A stretch of DNA of 64,000 bases from JAVVEG01 sp041751425 (GCA_041751425.1 JBGSXL010000004.1:156665-220664); one strand, 5' to 3'. Shown: positions 34,922-43,762, counted from the first letter of the stretch. Numbers and translations are program-made. Notes: generated by a model not told the origin, from the sequence alone.

Positions 34922-35529
34922 GATTCTTCTGCCACTTGCGCAGGTCGCAGGTCTGGATAGTTTTCATCCAGCACTGCGTTCCAGCGTGCCAGATCAACAC
35001 GCTTGCGCCGCAGCAAAGCCGAGGCATCACCCATGATGGTAATACTTTCTATGCGGTCGCCACGTACTATCCGGTTCACAACATCCTGACCACTGGTGAC
35101 CATGCCGAATACTGAATGCTTACCATCCAGATGTGGCGTAGGGACATGCGTTATAAAGAACTGACTGCTATCTGTTCCGGGACCGCTGTTGGCCATTGAC
35201 AATATACCGGCGCGGTTGTGACGTAGATTCAGCTCACCACTGAAACGGTAGCCCGGATTGCCTGATCCTGTACCCAGGGGATCGCCACCCTGCACCATGA
35301 AGTTACGTTCCACGCGATGGAATGTCAGATCATCATAAAAACCGCGCAGGGATAAATTGACAAAATTGGCTACTGACGTTGGCGCCATCTGATCGTTCAG
35401 CATGACTTCTATGTCACCCTTGCTGGTTTTAATCAAGGCATTCAGGTTCTGAGCATACGCGGCCGGCGCCCATAAAAAGCTGAGCATACAGAACATGGCA
35501 AGCAGTTGGAGCAATTTAGTTTTCGTCAT
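34918..35529 (-). CDS. Periplasmic cyclophilin-type peptidyl-prolyl isomerase
   Basis: A signal peptide (MTKTKLLQLLAMFCMLSFLWAP..AYA) precedes a PpiA-like cyclophilin domain, with FHRVERNFMVQGGDP, SQFFITHVPTPHLDGKHSVFG and a short C-terminal extension (~30 residues) without motifs. ATG 35527-35529 is seven bases after GAAGG; an ATG at 35550 that overlaps the xth stop (ATGA) is the other candidate and would still be coupled. It is the second exported cyclophilin of the window, 41% shorter in linker sequence than the first because it lacks an anchor. Confidence 0.93.
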   Translation of the reverse strand: MTKTKLLQLLAMFCMLSFLWAPAAYAQNLNALIKTSKGDIEVMLNDQMAPTSVANFVNLSLRGFYDDLTFHRVERNFMVQGGDPLGTGSGNPGYRFSGELNLRHNRAGILSMANSGPGTDSSQFFITHVPTPHLDGKHSVFGMVTSGQDVVNRIVRGDRIESITIMGDASALLRRKRVDLARWNAVLDENYPDLRPAQVAEES

Positions 35530-35546
35530 AACCATACCTTCGTACT

Positions 35547-36323
35547 TCATAGTTGCAAACCCAGTTGCAGTGTAACCGGCGCATGATCAGAAAAATTCTG
35601 CGCGGTGTAAATCTCGGCGTGTTCCACCAGTTTAACCAGATCCGGCGTTATAACATGATAATCCAGACGCCACCCGACATTATTGGCACGTGCCTGACCA
35701 CGACTCGACCACCAACTGTATTGCTCGGATTCTTTATTGACCAAGCGGAACGCATCGACAAAACTTTCTTCATAATACAACCGGTCAAGCCAAGCGCGTT
35801 CCTCAGGTAGAAAACCCGAATTCTTCTGATTGGTTTTCCAGTTTTTTAAATCTATTTCCTTGTGACATATGTTCCAGTCGCCACAGACAATAACATCGCG
35901 GCCACTGTCACGCAGCGACTGCAGCACAGGCATGAATTTGTCGAGAAAATCAAACTTGACCGCTTGCCGCTCATCACCACTAGTGCCAGATGGCATATAT
36001 AAAGAGGCAATGCTGAGATTGCCAAAATCCGCCTGAATAAAACGCCCTTCATTATCTGCAATATCCCAGCCGAACCCTTTGCTGATCCTGTCTGGTTTTC
36101 GACGACTGAACAAAGCGGTGCCGGAATAGCCCTTTTTCTGAGCATCAAAATAAAAGCAGTGGTAACCCTCCGGGGTGAAGACCGGATCTTCCAGTTGGTG
36201 AATCTGTGCTTTGGTTTCCTGCAAACAAATAACATCCGCTCCTACAGAGGGAAGCCAATCGAAAAAACCTTTGCGTGCAGCTGCGCGTATACCATTGCAG
36301 TTGAATGTCATTATCTTCATCAA
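35547..36323 (-). CDS. xth: Exodeoxyribonuclease III / AP endonuclease
   Basis: This Mg-dependent EEP-fold nuclease repairs abasic sites. Motifs are FNCNGIRAAARKGFFDWL, ICLQETKAQ (catalytic Glu), GYSGTALFSR, VCGDWNICH (Asp/Asn) and the final SDHAPVTLQL (Asp-His). Length is 258 residues. It begins on the base after the hemD-like stop, and its TGA overlaps the upstream ATG of the cyclophilin gene, so the three genes look co-translated. Confidence 0.95.
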   Translation of the reverse strand: MMKIMTFNCNGIRAAARKGFFDWLPSVGADVICLQETKAQIHQLEDPVFTPEGYHCFYFDAQKKGYSGTALFSRRKPDRISKGFGWDIADNEGRFIQADFGNLSIASLYMPSGTSGDERQAVKFDFLDKFMPVLQSLRDSGRDVIVCGDWNICHKEIDLKNWKTNQKNSGFLPEERAWLDRLYYEESFVDAFRLVNKESEQYSWWSSRGQARANNVGWRLDYHVITPDLVKLVEHAEIYTAQNFSDHAPVTLQLGLQL

Positions 36324-37217
36324 TCAATCTCTCTTTCTTGCCTGTGCTTGCTGCTTGCGTAGCAGTCTGACCAGCGCCATGACCATTGGTTTCATGAAAA
36401 AAGCGGATTCCGGCATTACCTCCACAGAGACACCAGCTGCTCGCAACTGTTCGGCGACTATCGGCCCAACTGCGACAATTTTTATGCGCGCCAGACCTTT
36501 GTAGAGCTGAGACTCCAACTTGTGTTTGCGCGCCACCTCCAGCAGGCGAATGAACTGCGGTTGACTGGTAAACGTCATCGCAGTGGCGCCGCCAATGGGC
36601 AATCGTCTTATAAAATCTGCCACCTTCGTCTCATCGGTATCTGAAGCATACACATAGGGGGCCACACTCAATCCAATTGCCCGGCGACTACGCAGATAAT
36701 CCATCAAAGGCAGATTAGGTTCCTCCCCATACAACTGGACTGCAACGCGTTTGCCCTTGAGCTCCAGTGCCTGCAGCGACGCAATGATTCCAGTGGTCGT
36801 GGGCTCAGTACCCAGCATATCGGGTTTCAGGCCAAGCTCCTTCAATGCCCTGCCGGGCTTGGGGCCACGACAAATCTTGTGTACTGTCGCCAAAGCGCTG
36901 ACAAACGCATCCAGACAACCCGCGCGTTCGGCGAAACCACACAAACGCCGCAAACCTTCCCCAGTCAGAATAATCAGATGGTCAACTGGCTCATTGATGA
37001 AGAGCTTAAGCCACTTCTCTATCGGAGCGGGGTCCGGGGCATCCAGTATGCTAACCAGCGGCAAGCGCACCACACAGCCTCCTCTGCTTTCGATCAAAGC
37101 AACCAACACATCCAATTGCCGGCTTTCAGGCACAACAATTGTCTCTCCACGCAACGCGTTTGCCAGCTGCGCGTCATCGCGGGTGTCATCGGCTTCCACA
37201 ATGCTGCTCTCGGTCAA
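36324..37217 (-). CDS. Uroporphyrinogen-III synthase-like protein (HemD family)
   Basis: The 297-residue protein has the two-lobed HemD layout: lobe 1 opens with GETIVVPESRQLDVLVALIESRGG and ILTGEGLRRL, lobe 2 with GKRVAVQLYGEEPNLPLMDYL, and ATAMTFTSQPQFIRLLE plus KIVAVGPIVAEQLRAAGV are the usual late motifs. It is longer than HemD (~250 aa) and has no hemC neighbour. Paralogues of this type occur near nitrate or nitrite genes in some proteobacteria and may not be the housekeeping enzyme (inference). The start codon appears to be TTG (37215-37217); a GTG six codons in is possible. A repeat-rich promoter region lies upstream. Confidence 0.8.
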   Translation of the reverse strand: MTESSIVEADDTRDDAQLANALRGETIVVPESRQLDVLVALIESRGGCVVRLPLVSILDAPDPAPIEKWLKLFINEPVDHLIILTGEGLRRLCGFAERAGCLDAFVSALATVHKICRGPKPGRALKELGLKPDMLGTEPTTTGIIASLQALELKGKRVAVQLYGEEPNLPLMDYLRSRRAIGLSVAPYVYASDTDETKVADFIRRLPIGGATAMTFTSQPQFIRLLEVARKHKLESQLYKGLARIKIVAVGPIVAEQLRAAGVSVEVMPESAFFMKPMVMALVRLLRKQQAQARKRD

Positions 37218-37304
37218 AACCTATACCCTTTCTTTGCGATGCATCTGATGCGGATGGCGTTACTTTTAGCGCGCTTATCCATGGATAAAGTTACACCTCA
37301 GTAA

Positions 37305-37418
37305 GAAAAGTAACATATCGGCGAAATAAACGTGAATTTCCCCTCAATTATGTTACCTGCCAGCAAATATATTATGTATTTCTATCTTTTATGTTACTTT
37401 TCAACACGCCTATGTTAC
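37305..37418. promoter_or_regulatory. Array of phased TATGTTAC sites
   Basis: TATGTTAC occurs at 37349-37356, 37390-37397 and 37411-37418 on the plus strand, and inverted at 37310-37317. The extended forms TATGTTACTTTTC (37390-37402) and GAAAAGTAACATA (37305-37317) are perfect inverse copies. Start-to-start spacings of 41 and 21 bases are close to four and two helical turns, which favours cooperative binding on one DNA face. Half-matches (GTTAC) occur near 37290 and 37461. The array lies between the divergent hemD-like gene and a small-peptide gene. Confidence 0.55.
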
Positions 37419-37429
37419 TATTCGCACCG

Positions 37430-37447
37430 TTGTCACCCAGATGACAA
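37430..37447. promoter_or_regulatory. TTGTCA-N6-TGACAA dyad
   Basis: A perfect 6-bp inverted repeat separated by CCCAGA lies 50-68 bases upstream of the small-peptide ATG. Its left arm could also act as a -35 (TTGTCA, then 17 bases, TAAATC), so a dimeric regulator here would control the promoter directly. The regulator is unknown. Confidence 0.4.
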
Positions 37448-37497
37448 ATTTGTAAATCAAGTTACCGTAAAACCAAGCAATAGTATGGAGAGATAAA

Positions 37498-37596
37498 ATG
37501 AATGAAGTAGTAACCAGCACCAAAGCAGCCCTTGTAACTGCCACTGTTGCAATTGCAGCAATCGCCGTACCCATTCTGACTATATTGATAGCCTGA
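37498..37596 (+). CDS. Small 32-residue single-span membrane peptide (not recognised)
   Basis: ATG 37498-37500 lies six bases after GGAGA and opens a 32-codon frame ending in TGA. The peptide starts MNEVVTSTKAALVTAT and continues as one hydrophobic helix rich in Ala, Ile and Val, ending ILTILIA. It is on the plus strand, between the minus-strand hemD-like and moaB genes, so it has its own promoter region (phased TATGTTAC sites and the TTGTCA dyad). Composition suggests a small inner-membrane protein or regulatory subunit. I know no family for it; a toxin-like or complex-stabilising role is only speculation. No terminator is visible before the convergent moaB. Confidence 0.6.
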   Translation: MNEVVTSTKAALVTATVAIAAIAVPILTILIA

Positions 37597-37628
37597 ATAC
37601 CTGCTACATAGCTAATCCTGCTATTTCC

Positions 37629-38171
37629 TTAAACGAGCTTCTTGAGCTTATCCACGAAATTGCAGGGTTTATGACGATTGTCCAGTTGCTCCGCAATAAT
37701 GCCTTCCCAGGCGGTGCGGCAAGCGCCAGGCGATCCCGGCACACAGAACACAATCGTGCCATTGCTTAGTCCGGCAAACGCTCGAGACTGAATGGTCGAA
37801 CTGCCAATTTCCAGATATGACAGTTGCCGGAACAGTTCGCCGAATCCGTCTATATGCATGTCCAGCAATGGCGTCACGGCTTGCACTGTATTATCCCTGA
37901 GTGTAAAACCGGTACCTCCTGTCACTAATACTGCCTGAATATTGTCATCCGCAATGCATGCTGCCACCAGAGCGCGCAGCTTGTGAGTATCATCCTTCAC
38001 GATAGTCTTGCTGATAAGCGTGTGACCGGCTGCTTGCACGTAATCGCGCAAAACCGCGCCCGATTTATCAGTTTCCTCTGTGCGGGTATCGGAAACCGTA
38101 ACGATGGCAATAGTGACAGGGATGAAGGGTTTTGCAGGTGCAAGCGCAGTTTGGTTTAAAGTGTTGCTCAT
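37629..38171 (-). CDS. moaB: Molybdenum cofactor biosynthesis protein B
   Basis: The MogA/MoaB-fold protein (180 aa) is implicated in adenylylation of molybdopterin during cofactor synthesis. Motifs are VSDTRTEETDKSGAVLRDYV, LVTGGTGFTLRDNTV (the GGTG-type MPT-binding loop) and VFCVPGSPGACRTAWEGII. It lies 58 bases downstream of moaA on the same strand. Its N-terminus carries ~17 non-conserved residues. The 3' end converges on the small-peptide gene. Confidence 0.94.
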   Translation of the reverse strand: MSNTLNQTALAPAKPFIPVTIAIVTVSDTRTEETDKSGAVLRDYVQAAGHTLISKTIVKDDTHKLRALVAACIADDNIQAVLVTGGTGFTLRDNTVQAVTPLLDMHIDGFGELFRQLSYLEIGSSTIQSRAFAGLSNGTIVFCVPGSPGACRTAWEGIIAEQLDNRHKPCNFVDKLKKLV

Positions 38172-38229
38172 TTTGGCCAGGGAAACTCCAGCAAGTATTG
38201 CGAATAAGAGTATTGCAAAAACAGATGGC

Positions 38230-39282
38230 TCACCCGCCAGTCATATTCATCAGACGCACTGGCTGGGCATAGTCTTTATCATAAAAATAGTGGCGCTCCG
38301 GCTTGATAGCCATGGAGTCCACAATCGCCTGCTTGAGCTCCTCAATACCGGCCCCTTCCTTACGCAGGATGGCGCGCAGGTCTACTGAGTGCTCATTCCC
38401 AAGACACAGTAACAACCTGCCTTCAACGGTTACCCGCACACGGTTGCAGCTTTCGCAAAAATTGTGGCTGACGGGCGAAATGAAGCCTATGCGGCTGATG
38501 AAGCCGGGAATCATGCAGTAACGGGAAGGGCCCGCAGTGGTTTCAGCACTCGCTACCAGGCTGTACTTCTGAGCTATCTGTTGCTTTACCCACTCATTGC
38601 TGCAGACTGTCTGCTCCCGGTCATGGTCGGAGGCAGCGCCCAATGGCATCTCCTCGATAAACGCAATATCCAGTTCGCGCTCCAGTGCGTATTCGGTGAG
38701 TGCCATCACTTCGTCATCGTTGTAGCCGTGCATGATGACGGCATTCAGACGTATATGATCAAATTTCTGCTGCCGTGCCGCTTCAATACCCGCGAGCACT
38801 TTATCCAACTTCCCGACCCTTGAAATACGCTGGAAACGCTCGGCATCCAGGCTGTCGATACTGATATTGATACGGTTCACGCCCGCCGCTCGCAGCGGTG
38901 CCGCAAATTTGTCAAGTTGCGAGCCATTGGTGGTCAGCAGCAATTCCCTGAGCCCTGGCAGTTTCCCGAGTTGTTCGACCAGCGACATCACATTATTGCG
39001 TACCAGCGGTTCGCCACCGGTAAGACGAATCTTGTCCACTCCCAGCTCGGTGAAAGCGCGGCCGATGGTGTGAATCTCTTCCAACGACAACACCTGACTG
39101 CGCGGTAGAAAGGTCATTTCTTCCGTCATGCAGTACACGCAGCGGAAATCACAGCGGTCCGTCACTGACAGGCGCACATAGTCCACGCGACGACCGAATG
39201 AATCTATCAAACCAGCACGCTCTGCCAACGCAGGCTGAGCTGCGACAGGCTTATTGATGTGCTGATTTTGCAAGGTGGTCAT
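38230..39282 (-). CDS. moaA: GTP 3',8-cyclase (MoaA)
   Basis: MoaA is a radical-SAM enzyme that starts molybdenum cofactor synthesis from GTP. The N-terminal cluster is CDFRCVYC in RLSVTDRCDFRCVYCM. KIRLTGGEPLVR follows, the C-terminal cluster includes NFCESCNRVRVT and LLLCLG, and the protein ends in the double glycine (MNMTGG) needed for activity. I place the start at ATG 39280-39282, just after GGAAAAC, giving 350 residues; the longer frame is likely untranslated leader. Confidence 0.96.
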   Translation of the reverse strand: MTTLQNQHINKPVAAQPALAERAGLIDSFGRRVDYVRLSVTDRCDFRCVYCMTEEMTFLPRSQVLSLEEIHTIGRAFTELGVDKIRLTGGEPLVRNNVMSLVEQLGKLPGLRELLLTTNGSQLDKFAAPLRAAGVNRINISIDSLDAERFQRISRVGKLDKVLAGIEAARQQKFDHIRLNAVIMHGYNDDEVMALTEYALERELDIAFIEEMPLGAASDHDREQTVCSNEWVKQQIAQKYSLVASAETTAGPSRYCMIPGFISRIGFISPVSHNFCESCNRVRVTVEGRLLLCLGNEHSVDLRAILRKEGAGIEELKQAIVDSMAIKPERHYFYDKDYAQPVRLMNMTGG

Positions 39283-39379
39283 GATGTTTTCCGGATTTAC
39301 TTGGTTCGGCAGCCATTTAGCCATTTATTGGCCGGCAATTGCAACCTTCCTCCCTGTGCAGCGATAGGCAACCAGCTGA

Positions 39380-40672
39380 CTACTGCTCGGAAGGTTGTTC
39401 TCTGATTTCCAACTGTATAACAGCATGGCTGTTCGCATGTTGAAATGGCTGCGACTGCACACGCAGGTCTCCGGCTTGCAGGGTTGCGCTACCGCTAAGA
39501 GAGACGGTTGCCACCACATAGATCATATCGGCCGATGACAAATTGAAAGGGCCAACTGCTGCCGCATTGTCCAGACTGACAATAGCAGGCAGATCACCCA
39601 CGGTCAGCGCTCTTGCCGCTAAAGGCTGACCTCGACCGTTCAGTTCCAGCGCCGAAACAAACACTCGCGTCTCTGGCGGCAGATCCAGATCAGCAGCAAG
39701 GGTCACTTCCACATCAACAACAGGACCGGAACCATCGCTTGGTTCAGCGGCGGCAGCCGATGCTGTTGCCTGCAATTCATTAATGTGATCGCGCAAAAAT
39801 TGCGCTTCCTCGGAGGCAGGCGCCATTTGTAACACACGCTGCCAATACGTGATGGCACCTTGCGTATCACCGGTTTGCTCGGCATCGAGAGCGAGAATCT
39901 GCAATATAAAAATCTGATTCGGGTCAAGACGCTGAGTCTGGGAAATTATATCCCGAACTTTGTCGTTCACTTTTTGTCCCGCCAGAACGAACTCATTCAA
40001 TGCGTAACTCCCAAGCAGGAAGGCCTTATCCTGTGGTTGCTCTATCAGAGAGCTGGCCCGCTCAAGTGCAATTGATACTTCCGGCATTAGTCCGAGAACG
40101 CGTAAATTCTGAGAGAGAAAATACCAGGCCCAACCGTCGTCTCCATGTGCCTCGTTATAGTCCCTCAGCTCATAAACAAGTTCAAGCGCAAGCTCAGGAT
40201 TAGACTCGACACTAAGTGTGCGTTCATGCAGATCGCGCAGAACGAGCTCGCTGCGAAACCCCCACTGCTCATAAAAAATAAAACTGACTGCGGGCAATGA
40301 CAACACAAGGGCCAAAGGAATCAGTTTGACGGGAGTCAGCCAGGAACTTTTTTTCTTTTCGGTATTTTTTTTATTTGCGTTCGCTTTCGTACTTGAGTTC
40401 GTGTCAGCATCATCACTCATGTCCGCCAACAGATTACGTTCCAGTTCCAGTTTAAGCGCATCAAACTGCTGCCTGTCGAATAAACCCGCTGCCAAATCCT
40501 GTTCCATTTCGACAAGGCGCTCTCTGTAGATCGCCAGATTAGCTGTATCGCGATCGTGAGCGCCACTTTTCTCTGCTGCTTCAACGCGCAGAACTCTTCC
40601 TTGTAGCCAAAGTGGCAACAATACAAACATACTGGCAAGCAATAGCATGCCTACGGAAAGAATCCAGAACAA
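39380..40672 (-). CDS. ccmI: Cytochrome c maturation protein CcmI
   Basis: CcmI (430 aa) presents apocytochrome c to the haem lyase CcmF-CcmH. Two transmembrane helices (~1-24, ~105-130) flank a cytoplasmic leucine-zipper-like loop (ERLVEMEQDLAAGLFDRQQF). The periplasmic part has TPR repeats (~145-295: YNEAHGDDGWAWYFLSQNLR, AITYWQRVLQMAP) and a C-terminal beta-rich domain (VTLAADLDLPPETRVFVSAL). It is the last gene of the ccm operon, 41 bases after ccmH. Confidence 0.92.
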   Translation of the reverse strand: MFWILSVGMLLLASMFVLLPLWLQGRVLRVEAAEKSGAHDRDTANLAIYRERLVEMEQDLAAGLFDRQQFDALKLELERNLLADMSDDADTNSSTKANANKKNTEKKKSSWLTPVKLIPLALVLSLPAVSFIFYEQWGFRSELVLRDLHERTLSVESNPELALELVYELRDYNEAHGDDGWAWYFLSQNLRVLGLMPEVSIALERASSLIEQPQDKAFLLGSYALNEFVLAGQKVNDKVRDIISQTQRLDPNQIFILQILALDAEQTGDTQGAITYWQRVLQMAPASEEAQFLRDHINELQATASAAAAEPSDGSGPVVDVEVTLAADLDLPPETRVFVSALELNGRGQPLAARALTVGDLPAIVSLDNAAAVGPFNLSSADMIYVVATVSLSGSATLQAGDLRVQSQPFQHANSHAVIQLEIREQPSEQ

Positions 40673-40713
40673 ATTAGCTCCTTATTTTATTCGGCTGCCA
40701 ACATCAATCGGCG

Positions 40714-41217
40714 TCATTTATCCAATAACCTGCGCAATCTTTCTTGCTCAGTGTTATCAAGTTGTTGTGAGATTCCCTGCGCATCGGGCTGCGCTCTTTT
40801 GATAATGCGATACACCACAAATCCACCAATCAGCAGAAATAAGAGTGGCCCGAACCAGAGCAGCAAAGTATTAGCCATCAAGCGGGGCTTGTAAAAAATA
40901 AAATCCCCGTAGCGCTCGAACATGAACTGTTCGATTTCGTAATCGGTTTTGCCATCCATGACCATCAGATACACTTCACGTCGCAAATCCTCTGCAACAC
41001 CACCACCAGAGCCGGTTAAATTGGTGTTCTGACACATGGGGCAACGAAAATCATTGGACAAGCGACGGAAACGTTCCTGCTGTTCCGGCGTGTCAAATTC
41101 GAAGGCGTCTACTGCGGCATGGGTCTGTGGCGCATATGCTAACAGCGTCACAGCAGCAATGGCTGCGGCCGCAAGGATAGTTGCACAAATAAAACTGCGT
41201 AGCATCAGATGCTTCAA
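40714..41217 (-). CDS. ccmH: Cytochrome c maturation protein CcmH (CcmL type)
   Basis: The 167-residue protein reduces or binds the apocytochrome CXXCH cysteines. A signal/anchor helix (~8-32) leads to a three-helix domain with the redox motif FRCPMCQNTNL, and a second helix (~105-127) anchors the C-terminus. LRR.VYLMVMDGKTDYEIEQFMFERYGDF is the usual middle part. It overlaps ccmG by four bases. Confidence 0.94.
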   Translation of the reverse strand: MKHLMLRSFICATILAAAAIAAVTLLAYAPQTHAAVDAFEFDTPEQQERFRRLSNDFRCPMCQNTNLTGSGGGVAEDLRREVYLMVMDGKTDYEIEQFMFERYGDFIFYKPRLMANTLLLWFGPLLFLLIGGFVVYRIIKRAQPDAQGISQQLDNTEQERLRRLLDK

Positions 41218-41756
41218 TTGGCCGCCTCGCTTTTCACAGCAGCAATCGCAGGCATGATTTCATCTTCCCAGGCACGGTAGTCGATTACACCAATATGCTT
41301 GTAGCGAATAACACCTTCCGCATCAACAACGAAGGTTTCCGGTGCCCCATATACACCCAAATCGATACCAAAGCGTCCGTCAGCATCGATCACATTCAAG
41401 GAGAAAGGATTGCCGTTATAGTCCAGCCAGTTTTCTGCATTGGCGCGCTGATCTTTATAATTGATTCCCACAATCGGAATAATGTTCTGTTCAGCGGCCG
41501 CCATGAATATCGGATTCTCCTGCAGACACGGCAGGCAATAGCTACCCCATACATTCAACAGGAAAGGCTCGTCTGGCAGATCTGCTTTCGATACCAAACG
41601 ATCACCCAGCTCCAGAGTCTGCAATGCAAATTCCGGCAGTGGCTTGTCTATCAGAACGGAAGGCAATGTGCGCGGGTCCAGGTATAGACCTCGCCACAGC
41701 ATAGCCGCTAACAGTAGGAACACGATCACGGGAATAAAGAGTTTGAATCTGGACAT
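41214..41756 (-). CDS. ccmG: Thiol:disulfide interchange protein CcmG/DsbE
   Basis: This membrane-anchored thioredoxin-like protein keeps apocytochrome c and CcmH reduced. A single N-terminal helix (FKLFIPVIVFLLLAAMLW) is followed by PLPEFALQTL and the active site NVWGSYCLPCLQENP, where tyrosine replaces the tryptophan usually found before the CxxC. The cis-Pro region is YGAPETFVVDAEG. ATG 41754-41756, eight bases after GGAGA, gives 180 residues; an upstream ATG overlapping ccmF is less well placed. Confidence 0.94.
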   Translation of the reverse strand: MSRFKLFIPVIVFLLLAAMLWRGLYLDPRTLPSVLIDKPLPEFALQTLELGDRLVSKADLPDEPFLLNVWGSYCLPCLQENPIFMAAAEQNIIPIVGINYKDQRANAENWLDYNGNPFSLNVIDADGRFGIDLGVYGAPETFVVDAEGVIRYKHIGVIDYRAWEDEIMPAIAAVKSEAAN

Positions 41757-41773
41757 CGGTTTGTCTCCCATAC

Positions 41774-43762
41774 TCAACTCTGCAACGCTGGTTCTGCTTG
41801 CGTGGTTTGCGCAGCAGTCTGTTTAACGCGGAAGCGTCGATAACGTTTGTCCATTACAGCTATAACGCCACCCATCGCCATCAGGATACAACCCAGCCAG
41901 ATCCAGCGCACAAATGGTTTTATGTAGAACGTCATGGACCAGGCGCCACCGTCTCGCGGATCACCCAGCGTAATAAACAGATCGCGGAAAAAGCCCGGAT
42001 CGATGGCCATTTCAGTGGCCGGGGTTCCGCTGGCAACATAAAAACGTTTCTGCGGGTTCAATTCACGCTGAAACGCGCCACCCTTGAACACTTCAAAACT
42101 CGCTTCGGTAGCGTTGTAGTTGGGACCACGCACGGGTTCCGTACCCATGAAACGGAATTCATAGTCACCCAGTTCGACACTCTGACCAGGCTGCAGCAAT
42201 ACACTCTTCTCGATACTGTAAATACTCGTCAGTGCTGCCCCCGTCAAAATCACGGCGAAGCCAAAATGGCCTAATTGCATTCCCCAGTAACTTGCCGGAA
42301 TACTTTTCAAGCCAGCAACAGCAGACTCCTTGTTTGCTACCTTGCCAAAAAGATCCTTCAGCATCACAGACGCGATCCACAAAGCCAGCGCCACTGTAAT
42401 GGAAGCACCAATAGAGAACTGCATGGTAATAATCAGAGGCAGAACCACTCCCAACACAACGCTGGCGACAGCCACTTTCAACAACTGTGTTAAAAGAAAC
42501 GCGGACGATGTCTTCTTCCAGCGACTGATAGCGCCAATTCCAAGAAACACCGCCAGAATAATCATCAGCGGCACAAAAATCAGATTGAAGTACGGTGGTC
42601 CGACAGAGATCAATTCACCGCCACTCATCGCCTGATACACCATCGGATACAAAGTACCTAACAATATCGCGGCGCTGGCAACAACCAGAATAATATTATT
42701 GGCCAGCAGAAAAACTTCACGCGAAAGCGGTCCGAAACTGAATTCGCTCTTCATCATCGGCGCACGCAAAGCGAACAGCAACAGCGAGCCACCCACGATC
42801 ACCGCCAGGAAGCCCAGAATATAAACCCCGCGCGTTGGGTCGGTGGCAAATGCATGCACGGAAGTCAAAAGTCCCGAGCGTGTGATAAAGGTACCCAATA
42901 AACTAGCAGCGAATGCCATGATGGCCAGCAACACTGTCCAGCTTTTGAATATGCCACGCTTCTCGGTCACCGCCAGTGAATGTATCAAGGCAGTGCCCAG
43001 CAACCAGGTGATCATTGGTGGATTTTCCACAGGATCCCACGCCCACCAGCCGCCCCAGCCTAATTCGTAGTATGCCCACCAGGAACCGAGTGCGATGCCC
43101 AGCGTCAATATGGCCCAGGAAACGTTCGCCCACGGGCGCGACCAACGAGCCCATGCGGCATCAAGTCTGCCGCTTAGCAAAGCAGCGATAGCAAACGCAA
43201 AAACTACCGAGAAACCTACATAGCCCATATACAAGGCAGGTGGATGAATAATGAATCCGAAATCCTGTAACGCGGAATTCAGATCGGCACCGTCCGTAGG
43301 CGCCAACGGCAGAATACGATCGAAGGGATTTGATGTTGCTATCATGAACAGGGTATAGCCCGTGCAGATCAATCCCATAACTCCGAGCACGCGCGCCACA
43401 AAGTCATCCGGCATCGCTTTGCTGAAGACACCTACTGCCAGCATCCATCCCGCCAGCATCCAGGTCCAGAACAAAAATGAACCCTCGTGACCACCCCAGA
43501 CAGCGGTGATCTTGTAGCGCAGCGGCAACAGTGTGTTGGAATGCTGCGCCACGAAACTGACTGTAAAATCATCGGTGACGAAACTGTAACCCAGTATCAT
43601 CAGGCAGATACTCAGAAACACAAAAATGCCAGCCGTCAAAGGTCGGGCCAGACTGATCCACAAGGCGTTACCACGATGCGCACCAATCAAAGGCAAGGTG
43701 CCGAGTATGACACTCAAGCCAAAAGCCAGAATCAGAGCGACATTACCTAACTCAGGAACCAT
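41774..43762 (-). CDS. ccmF: Cytochrome c haem lyase subunit CcmF
   Basis: CcmF (662 aa, ~15 transmembrane helices) takes haem from CcmE and attaches it to apocytochrome c. The haem-handling WWD motif is WGGWWAWDPVENPPMITWL, and conserved periplasmic histidines occur in VWGGHEGSFLFWTW and near HSLAVTEKRG. ATG 43760-43762 (MVPELGNVALILA) is preferred, six bases after GGGAG; the longer frame begins with GTG. The start lies within the end of ccmE (11-base overlap). Confidence 0.96.
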   Translation of the reverse strand: MVPELGNVALILAFGLSVILGTLPLIGAHRGNALWISLARPLTAGIFVFLSICLMILGYSFVTDDFTVSFVAQHSNTLLPLRYKITAVWGGHEGSFLFWTWMLAGWMLAVGVFSKAMPDDFVARVLGVMGLICTGYTLFMIATSNPFDRILPLAPTDGADLNSALQDFGFIIHPPALYMGYVGFSVVFAFAIAALLSGRLDAAWARWSRPWANVSWAILTLGIALGSWWAYYELGWGGWWAWDPVENPPMITWLLGTALIHSLAVTEKRGIFKSWTVLLAIMAFAASLLGTFITRSGLLTSVHAFATDPTRGVYILGFLAVIVGGSLLLFALRAPMMKSEFSFGPLSREVFLLANNIILVVASAAILLGTLYPMVYQAMSGGELISVGPPYFNLIFVPLMIILAVFLGIGAISRWKKTSSAFLLTQLLKVAVASVVLGVVLPLIITMQFSIGASITVALALWIASVMLKDLFGKVANKESAVAGLKSIPASYWGMQLGHFGFAVILTGAALTSIYSIEKSVLLQPGQSVELGDYEFRFMGTEPVRGPNYNATEASFEVFKGGAFQRELNPQKRFYVASGTPATEMAIDPGFFRDLFITLGDPRDGGAWSMTFYIKPFVRWIWLGCILMAMGGVIAVMDKRYRRFRVKQTAAQTTQAEPALQS

